From: Mycobacterium sp. GA-1285
GTDB taxonomy: Bacteria; Actinomycetota; Actinomycetes; Mycobacteriales; Mycobacteriaceae
Direction: 5' to 3'
Length of the DNA: 64,000 nt
Assembly (NCBI RefSeq): GCF_001499905.1
Contig: NZ_LQIS01000001.1
Coordinates: 186,001 to 250,000, forward strand
The position numbers and the translations under genes were made by a program. Positions within the stretch are counted from its first letter, which is position 1, and each line of letters opens with the position of its first letter. Positions 1-10,632 of the stretch are shown piece by piece. A model generated the notes under the pieces. The model searched no databases. It worked only from the letters and a program-made list of their open reading frames with translations, and was not told the origin of the DNA.

Positions 1-919
1 CCGCCACAACCGGAACCCCCGTCGCGGACGCCTCGAGGTAGACGATGCCGAGACCCTCGACGTCCAGTCCGGCGCCGCGGGTTCGGCACGGCATTGCGAA
101 TACGTCGGCCATGGCGTGGTGGGCGGGCAACTCGTCGCTGGGAACGGCGCCGGTGAACACGACGTCGTCGGCCACCCCGAAGCTGTGCGCCAGCTCGTGC
201 AAGGTCGACCGGTAGGGTCCGCCGCCGACGATCACCAACGCGGCACCGAGCACACGTTGCCGGATGGCGGGCATCGCCCGAATCAGCATGTCCTGGCCCT
301 TGCGTGGAACCAGGCGAGACAGACACACGACGACGGGACGGTTGCCCAGCCGATAGCGGGTCCGTAATTCGGCTCGCGCGACCTCATCGGGGGTGAACCG
401 GTCGGTGTCGACGCCCGGCGGCAGGTGTTCGAGCGCGGCGCGCGGCCCGAATGCCGACGCGAACCGGCGCCGGGTGTACTGGCTGACGTAGGTGACCGCA
501 TCGGTACCGGATCCGATGCGCCGCAAGGCGTTTCGCGCCAAGGGCAACATCGACCAGCCGACCTCGTGGCCGTGGGTGCTGGCGATCACCCGGCGCGCGC
601 CTGCCCCGCGGGCCAGCGACGCCATCAGCGCGAGCGGAGCCGCCGCACCGAACCACACCGTCTCCGCGGTGGTCTGCTCGATGAGGCGCCGCATCCGGCG
701 GCTCACCGACGGCTCGGGAAGCATGAGCGTGGTCGGGTGCCGCACGACCCGATATGGCGCCTTCCGGTCGAACTCGTCGGAACCCTTCCACTTCGGCGCG
801 TACACCGTGAGCGTGTGGCGCCCTTCGGTTTGGAGGTGGTCGACCAACTCCTGCAGATAGGACTGGATTCCACCTCGCCGCGGCGGAAAGTCGTTGGTGA
901 CCAACAGAACCCGTGTCAC
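1..919 (-). CDS. pimB': GDP-mannose-dependent mannosyltransferase PimB'-like (GT4), 3' end cut by window edge
   Basis: The protein starts with a Rossmann strand (VTRVLLVTNDFPPRRGG) typical of GT-B glycosyltransferases. It contains the GT4 nucleotide-sugar segment (LSRLVPRKGQD, then ALVIVGGGPY) and, near the window edge, the E-x7-E-type donor motif region (GLDVEGLGIVYLEAS). About 306 residues are present; roughly 70 C-terminal residues lie outside the window. In mycobacteria this enzyme transfers the second mannose to phosphatidylinositol mannoside on the cytoplasmic face, feeding PIM/LM/LAM synthesis. The GTG start lies 1 bp after the stop of the upstream metalloprotease-like gene, so the two are probably cotranscribed. 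The PimB' assignment rests on resemblance and on the Rv2188c-like position. Confidence 0.9.
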   Translation of the reverse strand, partial: MTRVLLVTNDFPPRRGGIQSYLQELVDHLQTEGRHTLTVYAPKWKGSDEFDRKAPYRVVRHPTTLMLPEPSVSRRMRRLIEQTTAETVWFGAAAPLALMASLARGAGARRVIASTHGHEVGWSMLPLARNALRRIGSGTDAVTYVSQYTRRRFASAFGPRAALEHLPPGVDTDRFTPDEVARAELRTRYRLGNRPVVVCLSRLVPRKGQDMLIRAMPAIRQRVLGAALVIVGGGPYRSTLHELAHSFGVADDVVFTGAVPSDELPAHHAMADVFAMPCRTRGAGLDVEGLGIVYLEASATGVPVVA

Positions 920-920
920 C

Positions 921-1772
921 TCAGCGACTCGCCCACTGCCGCCACTGGGCGAGCGCCGTATCGAGGTCCATTCCGAGGCTGTCTTGCACCGCCGTCGCGA
1001 CGTCGGGGTGGCCGGGTCCGCATGCCCGGTGGTACAGCTCGAGCAGCTTGCCGGTGCCGAACCGGTCGGCGATGAACCGGCTGAACCACCAGGCCCGGTC
1101 GTAGGCCAGCGACCGGGCGGGCCCGGACAGTTCGGCGTCACCGGGCAGCGTGAGAAGCGAGGCGTCCGGCATCGGCGCCGCGGGTCGGGCGACGAAGTCG
1201 GCCACACCCTCGGTGAGCCAGCGGGGCGCATCCGACGCGGTTCGGGCGCGGGCCGCGTAGTGAAACAGCTCGTGGCGCAACACGACTCGCAATGCCGCGT
1301 CGCTTCGGTCGACGGCACCGGGAGCGAACGTGATCCGCTCGGGGGTGGTGGTGGCCGCGGTGTGGGCGTCACCGCCGCCGATGGCGGCGAACTGCGCGTC
1401 GGTGCCCGCAACGGCGATCACGACCTCGCGCGGCCAGTGCGGGCCCCAGAACCCGGTAACCGCCGCCGCGGCGCCGTCCATCTCGGCCCGGATCCGTGAC
1501 AGCAACCCTTCGGTCCGCGGCCCGCCGAGATTGATCAACCGGACCGCACGGCCATCGGCGAGCGCGTGAACGCGTGATACCGCGGTCGGCGTGATCAGCG
1601 ACGCCGGCGTGGCCGGCGTGGCCATCATCGGCACGGACGGAACCTCGGATCGGCCGACGATCAGCAGCGCGCAGATCAGTTCGGCGATGAGTAGCGCCGC
1701 GAGCCTAGACCTGCTTCTCGCGTGCGCGACACCCCGGCGGTCAGTAGCGGCGGACGTTGTAGATCGGCGCAT
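921..1772 (-). CDS. Membrane-anchored HExxH (peptidase MA-like) protein, Rv2189c-like
   Basis: A 283-residue protein with an N-terminal hydrophobic segment (about residues 22-40), probably an uncleaved anchor or signal peptide. The periplasmic part has HELFH at 167-171 and a downstream TEGVADF with Glu188. That is the HExxH...E arrangement of gluzincin-type zinc metallopeptidases of the peptidase MA-like group. Substrate is unknown. The ATG start overlaps the end of the NlpC/P60 gene by 32 bp. I see no better start that keeps the membrane segment. It sits between a peptidoglycan hydrolase gene and a PIM mannosyltransferase gene, so a cell-envelope role is inferred. Proteolytic activity is not established by the sequence alone. 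Confidence 0.8.
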   Translation of the reverse strand: MRRSTTSAATDRRGVAHARSRSRLAALLIAELICALLIVGRSEVPSVPMMATPATPASLITPTAVSRVHALADGRAVRLINLGGPRTEGLLSRIRAEMDGAAAAVTGFWGPHWPREVVIAVAGTDAQFAAIGGGDAHTAATTTPERITFAPGAVDRSDAALRVVLRHELFHYAARARTASDAPRWLTEGVADFVARPAAPMPDASLLTLPGDAELSGPARSLAYDRAWWFSRFIADRFGTGKLLELYHRACGPGHPDVATAVQDSLGMDLDTALAQWRQWASR

Positions 1773-2859
1773 TGTCCACCGGGGCGACTCGCACCGGCGT
1801 GCCGTAGGTCGAGGCGTGCACCATCATTCCGTCACCGATGTAGATCGCCGTATGCGACGCGTCGGAGTAGTAGTTGACGACGTCACCCGGTTGCATCTGG
1901 TCCCGCGACACCGGCTGACCGCCCCGGGCCAGCGCCTGGCTGGAGTGTGGCAGCGAGATGCCGGCCTGTTGGAACGCCCACATCACCAGTCCTGAACAGT
2001 CGAACGCGTTCGGGCCCGAACCGCCCCACGAGTACGGCGAGCCGATACGGCTCAACGCGGCCTGGATCACGGTCCCGGAGTGTCCGCTCCCCGGCGGCGC
2101 CAAATCCCCGGGTGGGATGGCGCCAGGCGCGGGTGGCGCGGCCATGACCGCGGGATCACCACCGGGCACCGGCGCAGGCGCGGGCAGCGGAGGCATGGGC
2201 GGCATGGCGGCGAGTGCCTCGCGCTGATTGGGTGTCAGCGCCTCGTACTGCGACTTCACGACGGCGATCTGCACCTGCAGCCTGCTCTGCTTGGACTGCA
2301 GATCCGCCCGGACGGCGGCGGCCTGTTCGGCGGCCGTCTTCGCCGCGGCGGCCGACTTGGCGGATGCCTCTTCGGCCAGCGCCGCCTGCCTCCCGATTTC
2401 GCGGTGGCTCTTCATCTGCGCCGACATCTCGGCGGCCATCACGCGCTGCACCGACAACTGATCGATGAGGCCCTGCGGTGAGCCGGCGGTCAGGATCGCG
2501 TCCAGTCCATCGGTTCTGCCGCCCATGTATTGAGCTGCGGCAACCTTGTCGACGGCGGTCTGGAAGTTTGCCAACTGTTCTCGGGCCGTGTTGGCCGCCG
2601 CCGCATCGGCGGCGTGCTTGGCCTCCGCGTCCCGCTGGATGGCCAGCTTGTCGTCGAGATCGAGCTGGGCCGAGTGCATCGCTTCGGTGGTCTGCTCGGC
2701 CTGTCGCGAGAGTTCGTTGAGCTTCGCCAACGCATCGTCTGCCGGGTCGGCTTGCACACCGACCGCGGAGAGCCCCGCGAAGACGGTGATACCGGCGATC
2801 GCGGCTACCAGGAGCCGAAAAAACCCGCGAATGGTCAAGCGCCTGCGGTCGAGCCTCAA
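1741..2859 (-). CDS. Secreted NlpC/P60 peptidoglycan endopeptidase, RipC-like (Rv2190c-like)
   Basis: A 372-residue exported protein. A signal peptide occupies about residues 1-37. An Ala/Gln/Lys-rich coiled-coil region (about 40-210) is followed by a Pro/Ala/Gly linker (218-258). The C-terminal NlpC/P60 domain has the catalytic Cys288 in FDCSGLVMWAF, His336 in SHTAIYIG, and a third polar site around His348. Domain order and length match the mycobacterial RipC type, which cleaves the peptide stem (D-Glu-mDAP) and is controlled through its coiled coil in related proteins, for example by FtsEX. A putative promoter lies about 60 bp upstream. It appears to lead a three-gene envelope operon. Confidence 0.9.
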   Translation of the reverse strand: MRLDRRRLTIRGFFRLLVAAIAGITVFAGLSAVGVQADPADDALAKLNELSRQAEQTTEAMHSAQLDLDDKLAIQRDAEAKHAADAAAANTAREQLANFQTAVDKVAAAQYMGGRTDGLDAILTAGSPQGLIDQLSVQRVMAAEMSAQMKSHREIGRQAALAEEASAKSAAAAKTAAEQAAAVRADLQSKQSRLQVQIAVVKSQYEALTPNQREALAAMPPMPPLPAPAPVPGGDPAVMAAPPAPGAIPPGDLAPPGSGHSGTVIQAALSRIGSPYSWGGSGPNAFDCSGLVMWAFQQAGISLPHSSQALARGGQPVSRDQMQPGDVVNYYSDASHTAIYIGDGMMVHASTYGTPVRVAPVDNAPIYNVRRY

Positions 2860-2919
2860 GATTTTGCGTCCTTCAACGTCCGGAACGAAGCCGTGTCGAA
2901 TAGCCCTTAGGTCTCAGAC

Positions 2920-2949
2920 AGGTTACGAAACGGCATCGGGGTTGTCCAA
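2920..2949 (-). promoter_or_regulatory. Putative SigA-type promoter for the NlpC/P60 gene
   Basis: Read on the minus strand: TTGGAC, an 18-bp spacer, then TAACCT. It lies in the AT-richer gap upstream of the endopeptidase start and points at it. The assignment is by consensus resemblance only. Confidence 0.4.
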
Positions 2950-3012
2950 CAGAAGTTGCAAATTTAACAGGCAGCTCATATTTCGATTCGTCGCCCGCCA
3001 CGCCGCGTGTCG

Positions 3013-3216
3013 TCAGGCGACACCTGAATCACCTTCCCGGCGGATGGGTACCAGGCGCAGCCGCGGCGCCAGGCCCACATCGGCGAGCACCTCCAAGGCT
3101 CGACGCTCGTCGTCCAACAAGGTGTCGGGTACGCCCAGCAGAACGCTGACGACGCAGTCCTGACATCCCGGTCCGCGGACCGCGCAGTCGTCGCAGTCGA
3201 TCTTCACCGTGCCCAC
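3013..3216 (-). CDS. Small Cys-rich conserved protein (67 aa)
   Basis: A 67-residue protein with four cysteines in its first third ([14 protein letters not shown]), in a CxxC-x6-CxxC arrangement suggestive of metal binding or a small zinc knuckle. The remainder is charged and helical, without a signal peptide or membrane segment. I recognise it only as a short actinobacterial conserved hypothetical. The start ATG has a GAGAGGAGCC-type ribosome binding site just upstream. It is divergent from the exonuclease/GIY-YIG gene, with about 110 bp between them. No function is assigned. Confidence 0.7.
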   Translation of the reverse strand: MGTVKIDCDDCAVRGPGCQDCVVSVLLGVPDTLLDDERRALEVLADVGLAPRLRLVPIRREGDSGVA

Positions 3217-3327
3217 GAATGGCTCCTCTCGGTCGGTGCGGTCCGCACGCTATCGGGAGGCACCGACAAAATCGCAAGGCCCGCGTGGCAACCCGAAGGT
3301 GTCGGTGGGGTTTTCTACCGTCGATCC

Positions 3328-5178
3328 GTGAGCCAGCTCAGCTTCGCCGACGTCGATCGGCAGGCTGACGTGTCGCTGCACGACACCACGTTCGTGGTCG
3401 TCGACCTGGAAACCACTGGCGGGCGGGCCCGTGGTCACCACCCCGACGAGATCACCGAGATCGGAGCGGTCAAGGTGCGCGGCGGCATCGTGCTCGGCGA
3501 ACTGGCGACGCTGGTGGACCCGGGCCGCAGCATCCCGCCGCAGATCGTGGCGCTCACCGGGATCACCACCGCGATGGTGTGCAACGCGCCGAGGATCGAG
3601 TCGGTGCTCCCGGCATTCCTCGAGTTCTCCCGCGGCGCGGTGCTGGTCGCCCACAACGCCGGGTTCGACATCGGGTTCCTGCGGGCCGCGGCCGAACGCT
3701 GTGAGATCGCCTGGCCGCGGCCGCCGGTGCTGTGCACGGTCAAACTCGCCCGTCGCGTCCTCACCCGCGACGAGGCGCCCAGCGTGCGTCTCTCCGCGCT
3801 GGCCCGCCTGTTCGGCGCGAGCACCACCCCGACGCACCGCGCACTCGACGACGCCCGCGCCACCGTCGACGTCCTGCACGGTCTGATCGAGCGCGTGGGC
3901 AACCAGGGCGTGCACACCTACACCGAATTGCGTTCGTACCTACCCGATGTCACCCCCGAGCAGCGGCGCAACCGCCACCTCGCTGCGGGTCTGCCCCACC
4001 GGCCCGGCGTCTACCTGTTCCGCGGCCCGGGCGCCGAAGTTCTCTACGTCGGCACGGCCGTCGATCTGCGGCGGCGCGTCGGGCAATACTTCAATGGCTC
4101 CGACTCGCGCACCCGCATCAAGGAGATGGCCTCCCTGGCCACCGCGGTCGACCACGTCGAATGTTCGCACGATCTCGAGGCAGGGGTGCGCGAGCTACGC
4201 CTGCTGGCTGCGCACGCCCCGCCGTACAACCGTCGATCGAAGTTCCCGCACCGATGGTGGTGGATCGCATTGACGGACGAGGCGTTTCCCCGCTTCTCGA
4301 TCGTGCGGACCTCCAAGCACGACGCGGTGATCGGTCCGTTCCGCGCACGCGCCGACGCCGTCGACACCGCCGCCCTGCTGGCCCGGTTCACCGGCGTCCG
4401 AACGTGCACCAAGAAGCTGGGGCGCGGCGCGGTGCACGGCCCATCCTGCCCCGAACGCGAGCTGTCACCGTGCCCGGCGCCGCGCGACGTGGGCGCCGCC
4501 GAGTACGCCGAGACGGTCGCCCGAGCCGCCGACGTGCTGGCCGGGTGCGACGGGCGGGCACTGGCCGCGGTGCTGGCCCAGGTCGCCGACCTCGCTGACC
4601 GCGGCCGCTACGAGACTGCGGCGCGCCTACGCGATCACGCCGCCACCGCGATCGACGGATTGTGGCGAGGTCAGCGCCTGCGGGCGCTGGCCGCCATCAC
4701 CGAATTGGTCGCGGCACGACCCGACGGCAGCGGGGGGTGGCATCTCGCGGTGATTCGCAACGGCCAACTGGCGGCCGCGGGGAACGCGCAGCGCGGTGTG
4801 CCCCCGATGCCGGTCATCGACGCGATTTGCACTGGCGCACAAGCTGTTCTGTCGTCGGCGGCACCTTTGGGCGGCGCGCTGGTCGAGGAGACGGCACTGA
4901 TCGCGCGGTGGCTGCATCAACCCGGAGTGCGCATCGTGCGCGCCGACGACGGCTACTGCTCGCCGGTGCATGCGGCGGGCCGGTGGGCGGCATGGGCGGC
5001 GTCGGCGCGCTCGGCGCGGCTCGCCGCGGAACAGCTCGACAGGACAACGCGCTCAGGCTTTTTGCGTGAACCGCACCCAACGCGCCAGGAGCTGTTCGGC
5101 CGCCCCGGAGTCGATGGCCTCGACCGCCTTGGCCAGCCCGCTCTCCCAGGCGGGCAACCATTTGGCGTCGCTGGCTAG
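3328..5178 (+). CDS. DEDDh exonuclease fused to a UvrC-like GIY-YIG domain (Rv2191-like)
   Basis: A 616-residue fusion. The N-terminal third is a DnaQ/epsilon-type 3'-5' exonuclease: ExoI motif VVVDLETT with Asp26/Glu28, Exo[11 protein letters not shown], Exo[16 protein letters not shown]. It continues into a GIY-YIG nuclease domain ([19 protein letters not shown], then the RRRVGQYF stretch) like the N-terminal half of UvrC. A UvrC-like middle region follows. It lacks the C-terminal UvrC RNase H-like/HhH part. Such proteins occur alongside a complete uvrC in mycobacteria, and a DNA repair role is inferred. GTG start. The 3' end overlaps convergent trpD by 126 bp, which is unusually long. Confidence 0.88.
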   Translation: MSQLSFADVDRQADVSLHDTTFVVVDLETTGGRARGHHPDEITEIGAVKVRGGIVLGELATLVDPGRSIPPQIVALTGITTAMVCNAPRIESVLPAFLEFSRGAVLVAHNAGFDIGFLRAAAERCEIAWPRPPVLCTVKLARRVLTRDEAPSVRLSALARLFGASTTPTHRALDDARATVDVLHGLIERVGNQGVHTYTELRSYLPDVTPEQRRNRHLAAGLPHRPGVYLFRGPGAEVLYVGTAVDLRRRVGQYFNGSDSRTRIKEMASLATAVDHVECSHDLEAGVRELRLLAAHAPPYNRRSKFPHRWWWIALTDEAFPRFSIVRTSKHDAVIGPFRARADAVDTAALLARFTGVRTCTKKLGRGAVHGPSCPERELSPCPAPRDVGAAEYAETVARAADVLAGCDGRALAAVLAQVADLADRGRYETAARLRDHAATAIDGLWRGQRLRALAAITELVAARPDGSGGWHLAVIRNGQLAAAGNAQRGVPPMPVIDAICTGAQAVLSSAAPLGGALVEETALIARWLHQPGVRIVRADDGYCSPVHAAGRWAAWAASARSARLAAEQLDRTTRSGFLREPHPTRQELFGRPGVDGLDRLGQPALPGGQPFGVAG

Positions 5179-6120
5179 TCCCGCGTGCGCCACCAACGCG
5201 CCCGCGGCGTTGAGGATCACGGCGTCCCGCACCGCCCCCTGCTCGCCACCGAGCACCGCGCGCACCGAGGCCGCGTTGGCCTCGGCGTCGCCGCCGACCA
5301 GTTCGGAGATCTCGGCGCGCTTGAAGCCGAACGCGGCGGGGTCGAACTTCAGCCGCTCGACCGTGCCCGCTTGTACCCGCCAGATCGTGCTGGTCGTGGT
5401 GGTGGTGAGCTCGTCGAGGCCGTCGTCACCGTGTACCACCAGCACGCTGGACCCTCGGGCCGCGAACACACCGGCCATCACCTCGGCCAGGTCACCCCAG
5501 GCGCAGCCCACCAGCCCCGCGCGCGGCGAGGCCGGATTGGTCAGCGGGCCGAGCAGATTGAACACCGTCGGCACCCCGATCTCGCGACGCACCACACCGG
5601 CGTGGCGGTACGAGGGATGGAACTGAGGTGCGAACGCGAACCCGATCCCGACCTCGGCCACACTGCGCGCGACTTCGCCGGGACCCAGGTCGATGCGCAC
5701 CCCGAGCGCCTCGAGCGTGTCGGCGCCGCCGGACAGCGACGACGCGGCGCGGTTCCCGTGCTTGATCACCGGCACCCCGGCAGCGGCGACGACGATGGCC
5801 GCCATCGTGGACAGGTTCTGTGTGTTGGCGCCGTCCCCACCGGTACCCACGACGTCGACGGTCGCGGTTCCGATCACGTCGGTCGGCACGCGGCGCGCGT
5901 GTTCGAGCATGACGTCGGCGAGCTCGGTAACCTCGGCCGACGTCGGGCGCTTCATCCGCATGGACACCCCGAAGCCGGCGATCTGGGCAGGTGTGGCCGC
6001 GCCGGTCATGATCTGGTCCATCGCCCATGCCGCTTGTCCGGTCTGCAGCGACTGACCGGTGGTGAGGCGGCCGAGAATCCGGGGCCACGTGAAGGAATCG
6101 GGGTTTTCGGGAGAAGCCAC
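5053..6120 (-). CDS. trpD: Anthranilate phosphoribosyltransferase
   Basis: Converts anthranilate and PRPP to phosphoribosyl-anthranilate, the second step of tryptophan synthesis. The PRPP-binding loop is seen as [16 protein letters not shown]. Further motifs are [29 protein letters not shown] and VHGDDGLDE. About 355 residues, normal for the family. The start was chosen at the second of two tandem GTG codons because a CATAAT -10-like box ends 6 nt before it; the first GTG at 6123 would add one residue. Its C-terminal end overlaps the convergent exonuclease gene. It stands alone rather than in a trp operon, as in other mycobacteria. It is divergent from ctaE with a shared promoter region of about 67 bp. 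Confidence 0.95.
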   Translation of the reverse strand: MASPENPDSFTWPRILGRLTTGQSLQTGQAAWAMDQIMTGAATPAQIAGFGVSMRMKRPTSAEVTELADVMLEHARRVPTDVIGTATVDVVGTGGDGANTQNLSTMAAIVVAAAGVPVIKHGNRAASSLSGGADTLEALGVRIDLGPGEVARSVAEVGIGFAFAPQFHPSYRHAGVVRREIGVPTVFNLLGPLTNPASPRAGLVGCAWGDLAEVMAGVFAARGSSVLVVHGDDGLDELTTTTTSTIWRVQAGTVERLKFDPAAFGFKRAEISELVGGDAEANAASVRAVLGGEQGAVRDAVILNAAGALVAHAGLASDAKWLPAWESGLAKAVEAIDSGAAEQLLARWVRFTQKA

Positions 6121-6126
6121 CACGCG

Positions 6127-6132
6127 ATTATG
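6127..6132 (-). promoter_or_regulatory. -10 element (CATAAT) for leaderless trpD
   Basis: On the minus strand CATAAT is followed by 6 nt and then a GTG codon. This spacing would place the transcription start on or next to the start codon. No Shine-Dalgarno sequence is present. Confidence 0.45.
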
Positions 6133-6133
6133 A

Positions 6134-6799
<666 letters not shown>

Positions 6800-6875
6800 T
6801 CGGCTCGCCGATGTGTCCGATGACCGACTCGCCGATCTGTCCGATGATCGGCTCGTCGTGCCGATCGATCCGATG
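6800..6875 (+). repeat. Imperfect ~24-bp tandem repeats in the ctaE-qcrC spacer
   Basis: About three degenerate copies built on CCGACTCGCCGATCTGTCCGA (for example CGGCTCGCCGATGTGTCCGATGA, then CCGACTCGCCGATCTGTCCGATGA, then a shortened copy). They fill the gap between ctaE and the qcrC ribosome binding site. The reading frame stays open upstream of the chosen qcrC ATG, but the residues it would encode ([13 protein letters not shown]...) look like a repeat product rather than an export signal. Confidence 0.6.
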
Positions 6876-6887
6876 AGAAGGAGTTCG

Positions 6888-7694
6888 ATGACCGACAAGT
6901 CGCGCCGTCGGCTACGCCGGCGCCTGTCAGGTGCTGTGCTGCTGCTGCTCGGACTGGGCGTCGCAGGTGGTCTGGCCGCCACCCTCACGCCCGCGCCGCA
7001 GGTTGCGGTCGCCGACGAATCGCAGTCGGCGCTGTTGCGCACGGGTAAGCAGCTGTTCGACACCTCTTGCGTGACCTGCCACGGCGTGAACCTCCAGGGT
7101 GTGCCGGACCGCGGTCCCAGCCTCATCGGGGTCGGTGAAGCGGCCGTCTACTTCCAAGTCTCGACCGGCCGCATGCCCGCGATGCGCGGTGAGGCCCAGG
7201 CCCCGAACAAGCCCCCGCTGTTCGATGAGGCGCAGACCGACGCGCTCGGCGCCTACGTGCAGGCCAACGGTGGCGGCCCGGTCGTCCCGCGCGACGACAA
7301 CGGACGCGTCGCGCAGGAGTCGCTGGTGGGCGACAACGTCGCCCGCGGCGGCGACCTGTTCCGCCTGAACTGCGCGTCCTGTCACAACTTCACCGGCAAG
7401 GGCGGCGCCCTGTCGTCGGGCAAGTACGCACCCGACCTCGGCGACGCCACGCCCGCGCAGATCTACACCGCGATGCTCACCGGCCCGCAGAACATGCCGA
7501 AGTTCTCCGACCGGCAGTTGTCGCCGGACGAGAAGCGCGACATCGTCGCCTACGTCCGCGAGTCGTCGGAGGCCCCCAGCTACGGCGGCTACGGCCTCGG
7601 CGGGTTCGGCCCGGCGCCCGAGGGCATGGCGGCCTGGATCATCGGCATGGTGGCCGTCATCGCCGCGGCCCTGTGGATCGGAGCGCGAGCATGA
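6888..7694 (+). CDS. qcrC: Diheme cytochrome c subunit of the bcc complex
   Basis: A 268-residue protein. An N-terminal membrane anchor (about residues 12-32) is followed by two cytochrome c domains, each with a CxxCH heme motif: CVTCHG in the first and CASCHN in the second. There is a C-terminal transmembrane helix. Covalently held hemes cI and cII carry electrons from the Rieske protein directly to CuA of the oxidase, replacing soluble cytochrome c. The start was set at the ATG preceded by GAGAAGGAG. Upstream in-frame starts read through a tandem repeat. Its TGA overlaps the qcrA ATG (ATGA), indicating translational coupling. Confidence 0.95.
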   Translation: MTDKSRRRLRRRLSGAVLLLLGLGVAGGLAATLTPAPQVAVADESQSALLRTGKQLFDTSCVTCHGVNLQGVPDRGPSLIGVGEAAVYFQVSTGRMPAMRGEAQAPNKPPLFDEAQTDALGAYVQANGGGPVVPRDDNGRVAQESLVGDNVARGGDLFRLNCASCHNFTGKGGALSSGKYAPDLGDATPAQIYTAMLTGPQNMPKFSDRQLSPDEKRDIVAYVRESSEAPSYGGYGLGGFGPAPEGMAAWIIGMVAVIAAALWIGARA

Positions 7695-8905
7695 GTCAGC
7701 CGGGCAACGGCACCGACAACACCCCGAAGGGCACCGACGCACCCGGTCAGGCCGGCGTACCCGGTCAGCCCACCGACGCCGAGCTGGCCGCGATGTCACG
7801 CGAGGAGCTGGTCGAGCTCGGCGGCAAACTCGACGGTGTCGAGATTGTCTACAAGGAGGACCGCTGGCCGGTATCAGACACCAAGGCCGAGAAGCGCGCC
7901 GGCCGTGTGGTCTCGTACTGGCTTCTGCTGGGCGGTTTTTCGGGCCTGGCCCTGCTGCTGGTGTTCCTGTTCTGGCCGTGGGAGTACGTGCCCCACGGCT
8001 CCGAAGGCGAGTTCCTGTTCGCCCTGACCACGCCGCTGTACGGGTTGACGTTCGGGCTGTCGATCCTGGCAATCGGCATCGGTGCGGTGCTGTACCAGAA
8101 GAAGTTCATTCCTGAAGAGATCTCGATCCAGGAGCGTCACGACGGCGCCTCCCCCGAGATTCACCGCAAGACGGTCGTGGCGAACCTGACAGACGCGTTG
8201 GAGGGCTCGACGATCAAGCGGCGCAAGCTCGTCGGCCTGTCGCTCGGCATCGGCCTCGGCGCGTTCGGTCTCGGCACGCTCGTGGCGTTCATGGGCGGTC
8301 TGATCAAGAACCCGTGGAAGCCGGTGGTGCAGACCGCCGACGGCAAGAAGGCCGTGTTGTGGACATCGGGCTGGACGCCTCGGTACCCGGGCGAGACGAT
8401 CTTCCTCGCCCGCTCCACCGGCAGCGGCACGTTCGTCAAGGTGCGACCCGAGGACATCGACGCCGGCGGCATGGAGACGGTGTTCCCGTGGCGCGAGTCC
8501 GACGGCGACGGCACCACTGTCGAGTCGCACCACCATCTCGCCGAGATCGCGATGGGGGTACGCAACCCCGTCATGTTGATCAGGATCAAGCCACAGGACC
8601 TGCCCCGGGTGGTCAAGCGCAAGGGCCAGGAGAGCTTCAACTTCGGCGAACTGTTCGCCTACACCAAGGTCTGCTCGCACCTGGGTTGTCCCGCTTCCCT
8701 TTACGAGCAGCAGTCGTATCGCATCCTCTGCCCGTGCCACCAGTCGCAGTTCGATGCGTTGCACTTCGCTAAACCCATATTCGGCCCGGCTGCGCGCGCG
8801 TTGGCGCAGCTGCCCATCACCATCGACCAGGACGGGTATCTGGTCGCCAACGGCGACTTCATCGAGCCCGTCGGGCCGGCCTTCTGGGAACGGAAAACAG
8901 TATGA
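7691..8905 (+). CDS. qcrA: Rieske iron-sulfur subunit of the bcc complex
   Basis: A 404-residue protein with three predicted transmembrane helices, the actinobacterial pattern rather than the usual single one. The C-terminal Rieske domain has the 2Fe-2S ligands in CSHLGCPA and CPCHQSQFD. The cytoplasmic N-terminus is hydrophilic and Gly/Thr/Pro-rich. It accepts electrons from menaquinol at the Qo site and passes them to QcrC. The start is the ATG overlapping the qcrC stop; the qcrA stop in turn overlaps the qcrB start (ATGA). Confidence 0.95.
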   Translation: MSQPGNGTDNTPKGTDAPGQAGVPGQPTDAELAAMSREELVELGGKLDGVEIVYKEDRWPVSDTKAEKRAGRVVSYWLLLGGFSGLALLLVFLFWPWEYVPHGSEGEFLFALTTPLYGLTFGLSILAIGIGAVLYQKKFIPEEISIQERHDGASPEIHRKTVVANLTDALEGSTIKRRKLVGLSLGIGLGAFGLGTLVAFMGGLIKNPWKPVVQTADGKKAVLWTSGWTPRYPGETIFLARSTGSGTFVKVRPEDIDAGGMETVFPWRESDGDGTTVESHHHLAEIAMGVRNPVMLIRIKPQDLPRVVKRKGQESFNFGELFAYTKVCSHLGCPASLYEQQSYRILCPCHQSQFDALHFAKPIFGPAARALAQLPITIDQDGYLVANGDFIEPVGPAFWERKTV

Positions 8906-10626
8906 GTCCATCACTGCCGAAACCGCCGAAGCTCGCCGAAGTCGCTGCGGCACAAGGCGATGCCGTCGATTCCCGCTACCACCCCTCGGCTGCGGTGCGG
9001 CGCCAGCTGAACAAGGTGTTCCCGACCCACTGGTCGTTCCTGCTGGGTGAGATCGCGTTGTACAGCTTCATCGTCCTGCTGATCACCGGCGTGTACCTGA
9101 CCCTGTTCTTCGACCCGTCGATGGCGGAGGTAACCTACGACGGCGTGTATCAGCCGCTGCGCGGTGTGCAGATGTCGAAGGCCTACGAGTCGACGCTCGA
9201 CATCAGCTTCGAGATCCGCGGCGGGCTGTTCGTCCGGCAGATACACCACTGGGCCGCATTGCTTTTCGCGGCGGCGATCATGGTGCACCTGGCCCGCATC
9301 TTCTTCACCGGCGCCTTCCGGCGGCCGCGTGAGGCGAACTGGGTCATCGGCGCGCTGCTGCTGATCCTGGCGATGTTCGAGGGCTACTTCGGCTACTCGC
9401 TGCCCGACGACCTGCTGTCCGGCATCGGACTGCGGGCCGCGCTGTCGTCGATCTCGCTCGGCATGCCGGTGATCGGCACCTGGTTGCACTGGGCCCTGTT
9501 CGGCGGCGACTTCCCCTGCGGCGGCGTCGGTTACGAGTGTGCGACCGACGGGTTCTGGATTCCTCGGATGTACGCACTGCACATCCTGCTGCTCCCCGGG
9601 ATCATGTTGGCGCTCATCGGGCTTCACCTGGCCCTGGTGTGGTTCCAGAAGCACACCCAGTTCCCCGGCCCTGGCCGCACCGAGACCAACGTCGTCGGCG
9701 TGCGCGTCATGCCGGTGTTCGCCGTGAAGTCCGGCGCCTTCTTCGCGATGACCGTCGGGATCCTCGGCCTGATGGGCGGTCTTCTGACCATCAACCCGGT
9801 CTGGAATCTCGGGCCATACAAACCTTCTCAGGTGTCGGCCGGCAGCCAGCCGGACTTCTACATGATGTGGACCGAGGGTGTGGCGCGTATCTTCCCGCCG
9901 TGGGAGCTCTACTTCGGCAACTACACCGTCCCGGCGTCCACCTGGGTGGCCCTGTTCATGGGCCTGGTGTTCACGCTGTTGATCGCCTATCCGTACATCG
10001 AGAAGCGACTCACCGGCGACACCGCCCACCACAACCTGCTGCAGCGTCCGCGTGACGCTCCGGTGCGAACCGCGTTGGGCGCGGCGGCGATTGCGCTGTA
10101 CATGCTGTTCACGCTGTGCGCGATGAACGACATCATCGCGCTGAAGTTCCACATCTCGCTGAATGCGACGACGTGGATCGGCCGCATCGGCATGGTGGTG
10201 CTGCCGGCGATCGTCTACTACATCGCCTACCGGTGGGCCGTCGGCCTCCAGCGCAGCGACCGGGAGGTGCTCGAACACGGCATCGAGACCGGCATCATCA
10301 AGCGGCTACCGCACGGTGCCTACATCGAGTTGCACCAGCCGCTCGGTCCCGTGGACGAGCACGGTCATCCGATTCCGCTGGAGTACCAGGGCGCTGCCAT
10401 CCCGAAGCGGATGAACAAGCTGGGCTCCGCGGGAGCGCCAGGTACCGGAAGCTTCCTCACGGCCGATCCGATCGAAGAGCACGAGGCGCTCACCGCGGCT
10501 CTGCACGCCGGTGAGCGCAGAGCGCTCACCGCGCTGGCCGAGCACCAGGAACGCAACGGTTCGTCGAACGGTCACGGCTCGCGAGACGGAGACTCGGGCA
10601 ACGGCCACCATCGAGGCCACCACTGA
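8902..10626 (+). CDS. qcrB: Cytochrome b subunit of the bcc complex
   Basis: A 574-residue polytopic membrane protein. Heme b ligand regions are visible ([24 protein letters not shown] and [22 protein letters not shown]), with [10 protein letters not shown] and the Qo-site segment ([11 protein letters not shown]) where imidazopyridine-type inhibitors such as Q203 act in M. tuberculosis. An extended hydrophilic C-terminal tail ends in an Asn/Gly/His-rich stretch (GHHRGHH). It oxidises menaquinol. It ends the ctaE-qcrCAB operon and is followed by two hairpins. Confidence 0.96.
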   Translation: MSPSLPKPPKLAEVAAAQGDAVDSRYHPSAAVRRQLNKVFPTHWSFLLGEIALYSFIVLLITGVYLTLFFDPSMAEVTYDGVYQPLRGVQMSKAYESTLDISFEIRGGLFVRQIHHWAALLFAAAIMVHLARIFFTGAFRRPREANWVIGALLLILAMFEGYFGYSLPDDLLSGIGLRAALSSISLGMPVIGTWLHWALFGGDFPCGGVGYECATDGFWIPRMYALHILLLPGIMLALIGLHLALVWFQKHTQFPGPGRTETNVVGVRVMPVFAVKSGAFFAMTVGILGLMGGLLTINPVWNLGPYKPSQVSAGSQPDFYMMWTEGVARIFPPWELYFGNYTVPASTWVALFMGLVFTLLIAYPYIEKRLTGDTAHHNLLQRPRDAPVRTALGAAAIALYMLFTLCAMNDIIALKFHISLNATTWIGRIGMVVLPAIVYYIAYRWAVGLQRSDREVLEHGIETGIIKRLPHGAYIELHQPLGPVDEHGHPIPLEYQGAAIPKRMNKLGSAGAPGTGSFLTADPIEEHEALTAALHAGERRALTALAEHQERNGSSNGHGSRDGDSGNGHHRGHH

Positions 10627-10632
10627 GCGGGG

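Noticed and set aside
8911..10278. A long minus-strand open frame opposite qcrB
   Set aside because: High-GC shadow frame with Arg/His/Asp/Gln-rich composition and no motif; qcrB is certain.
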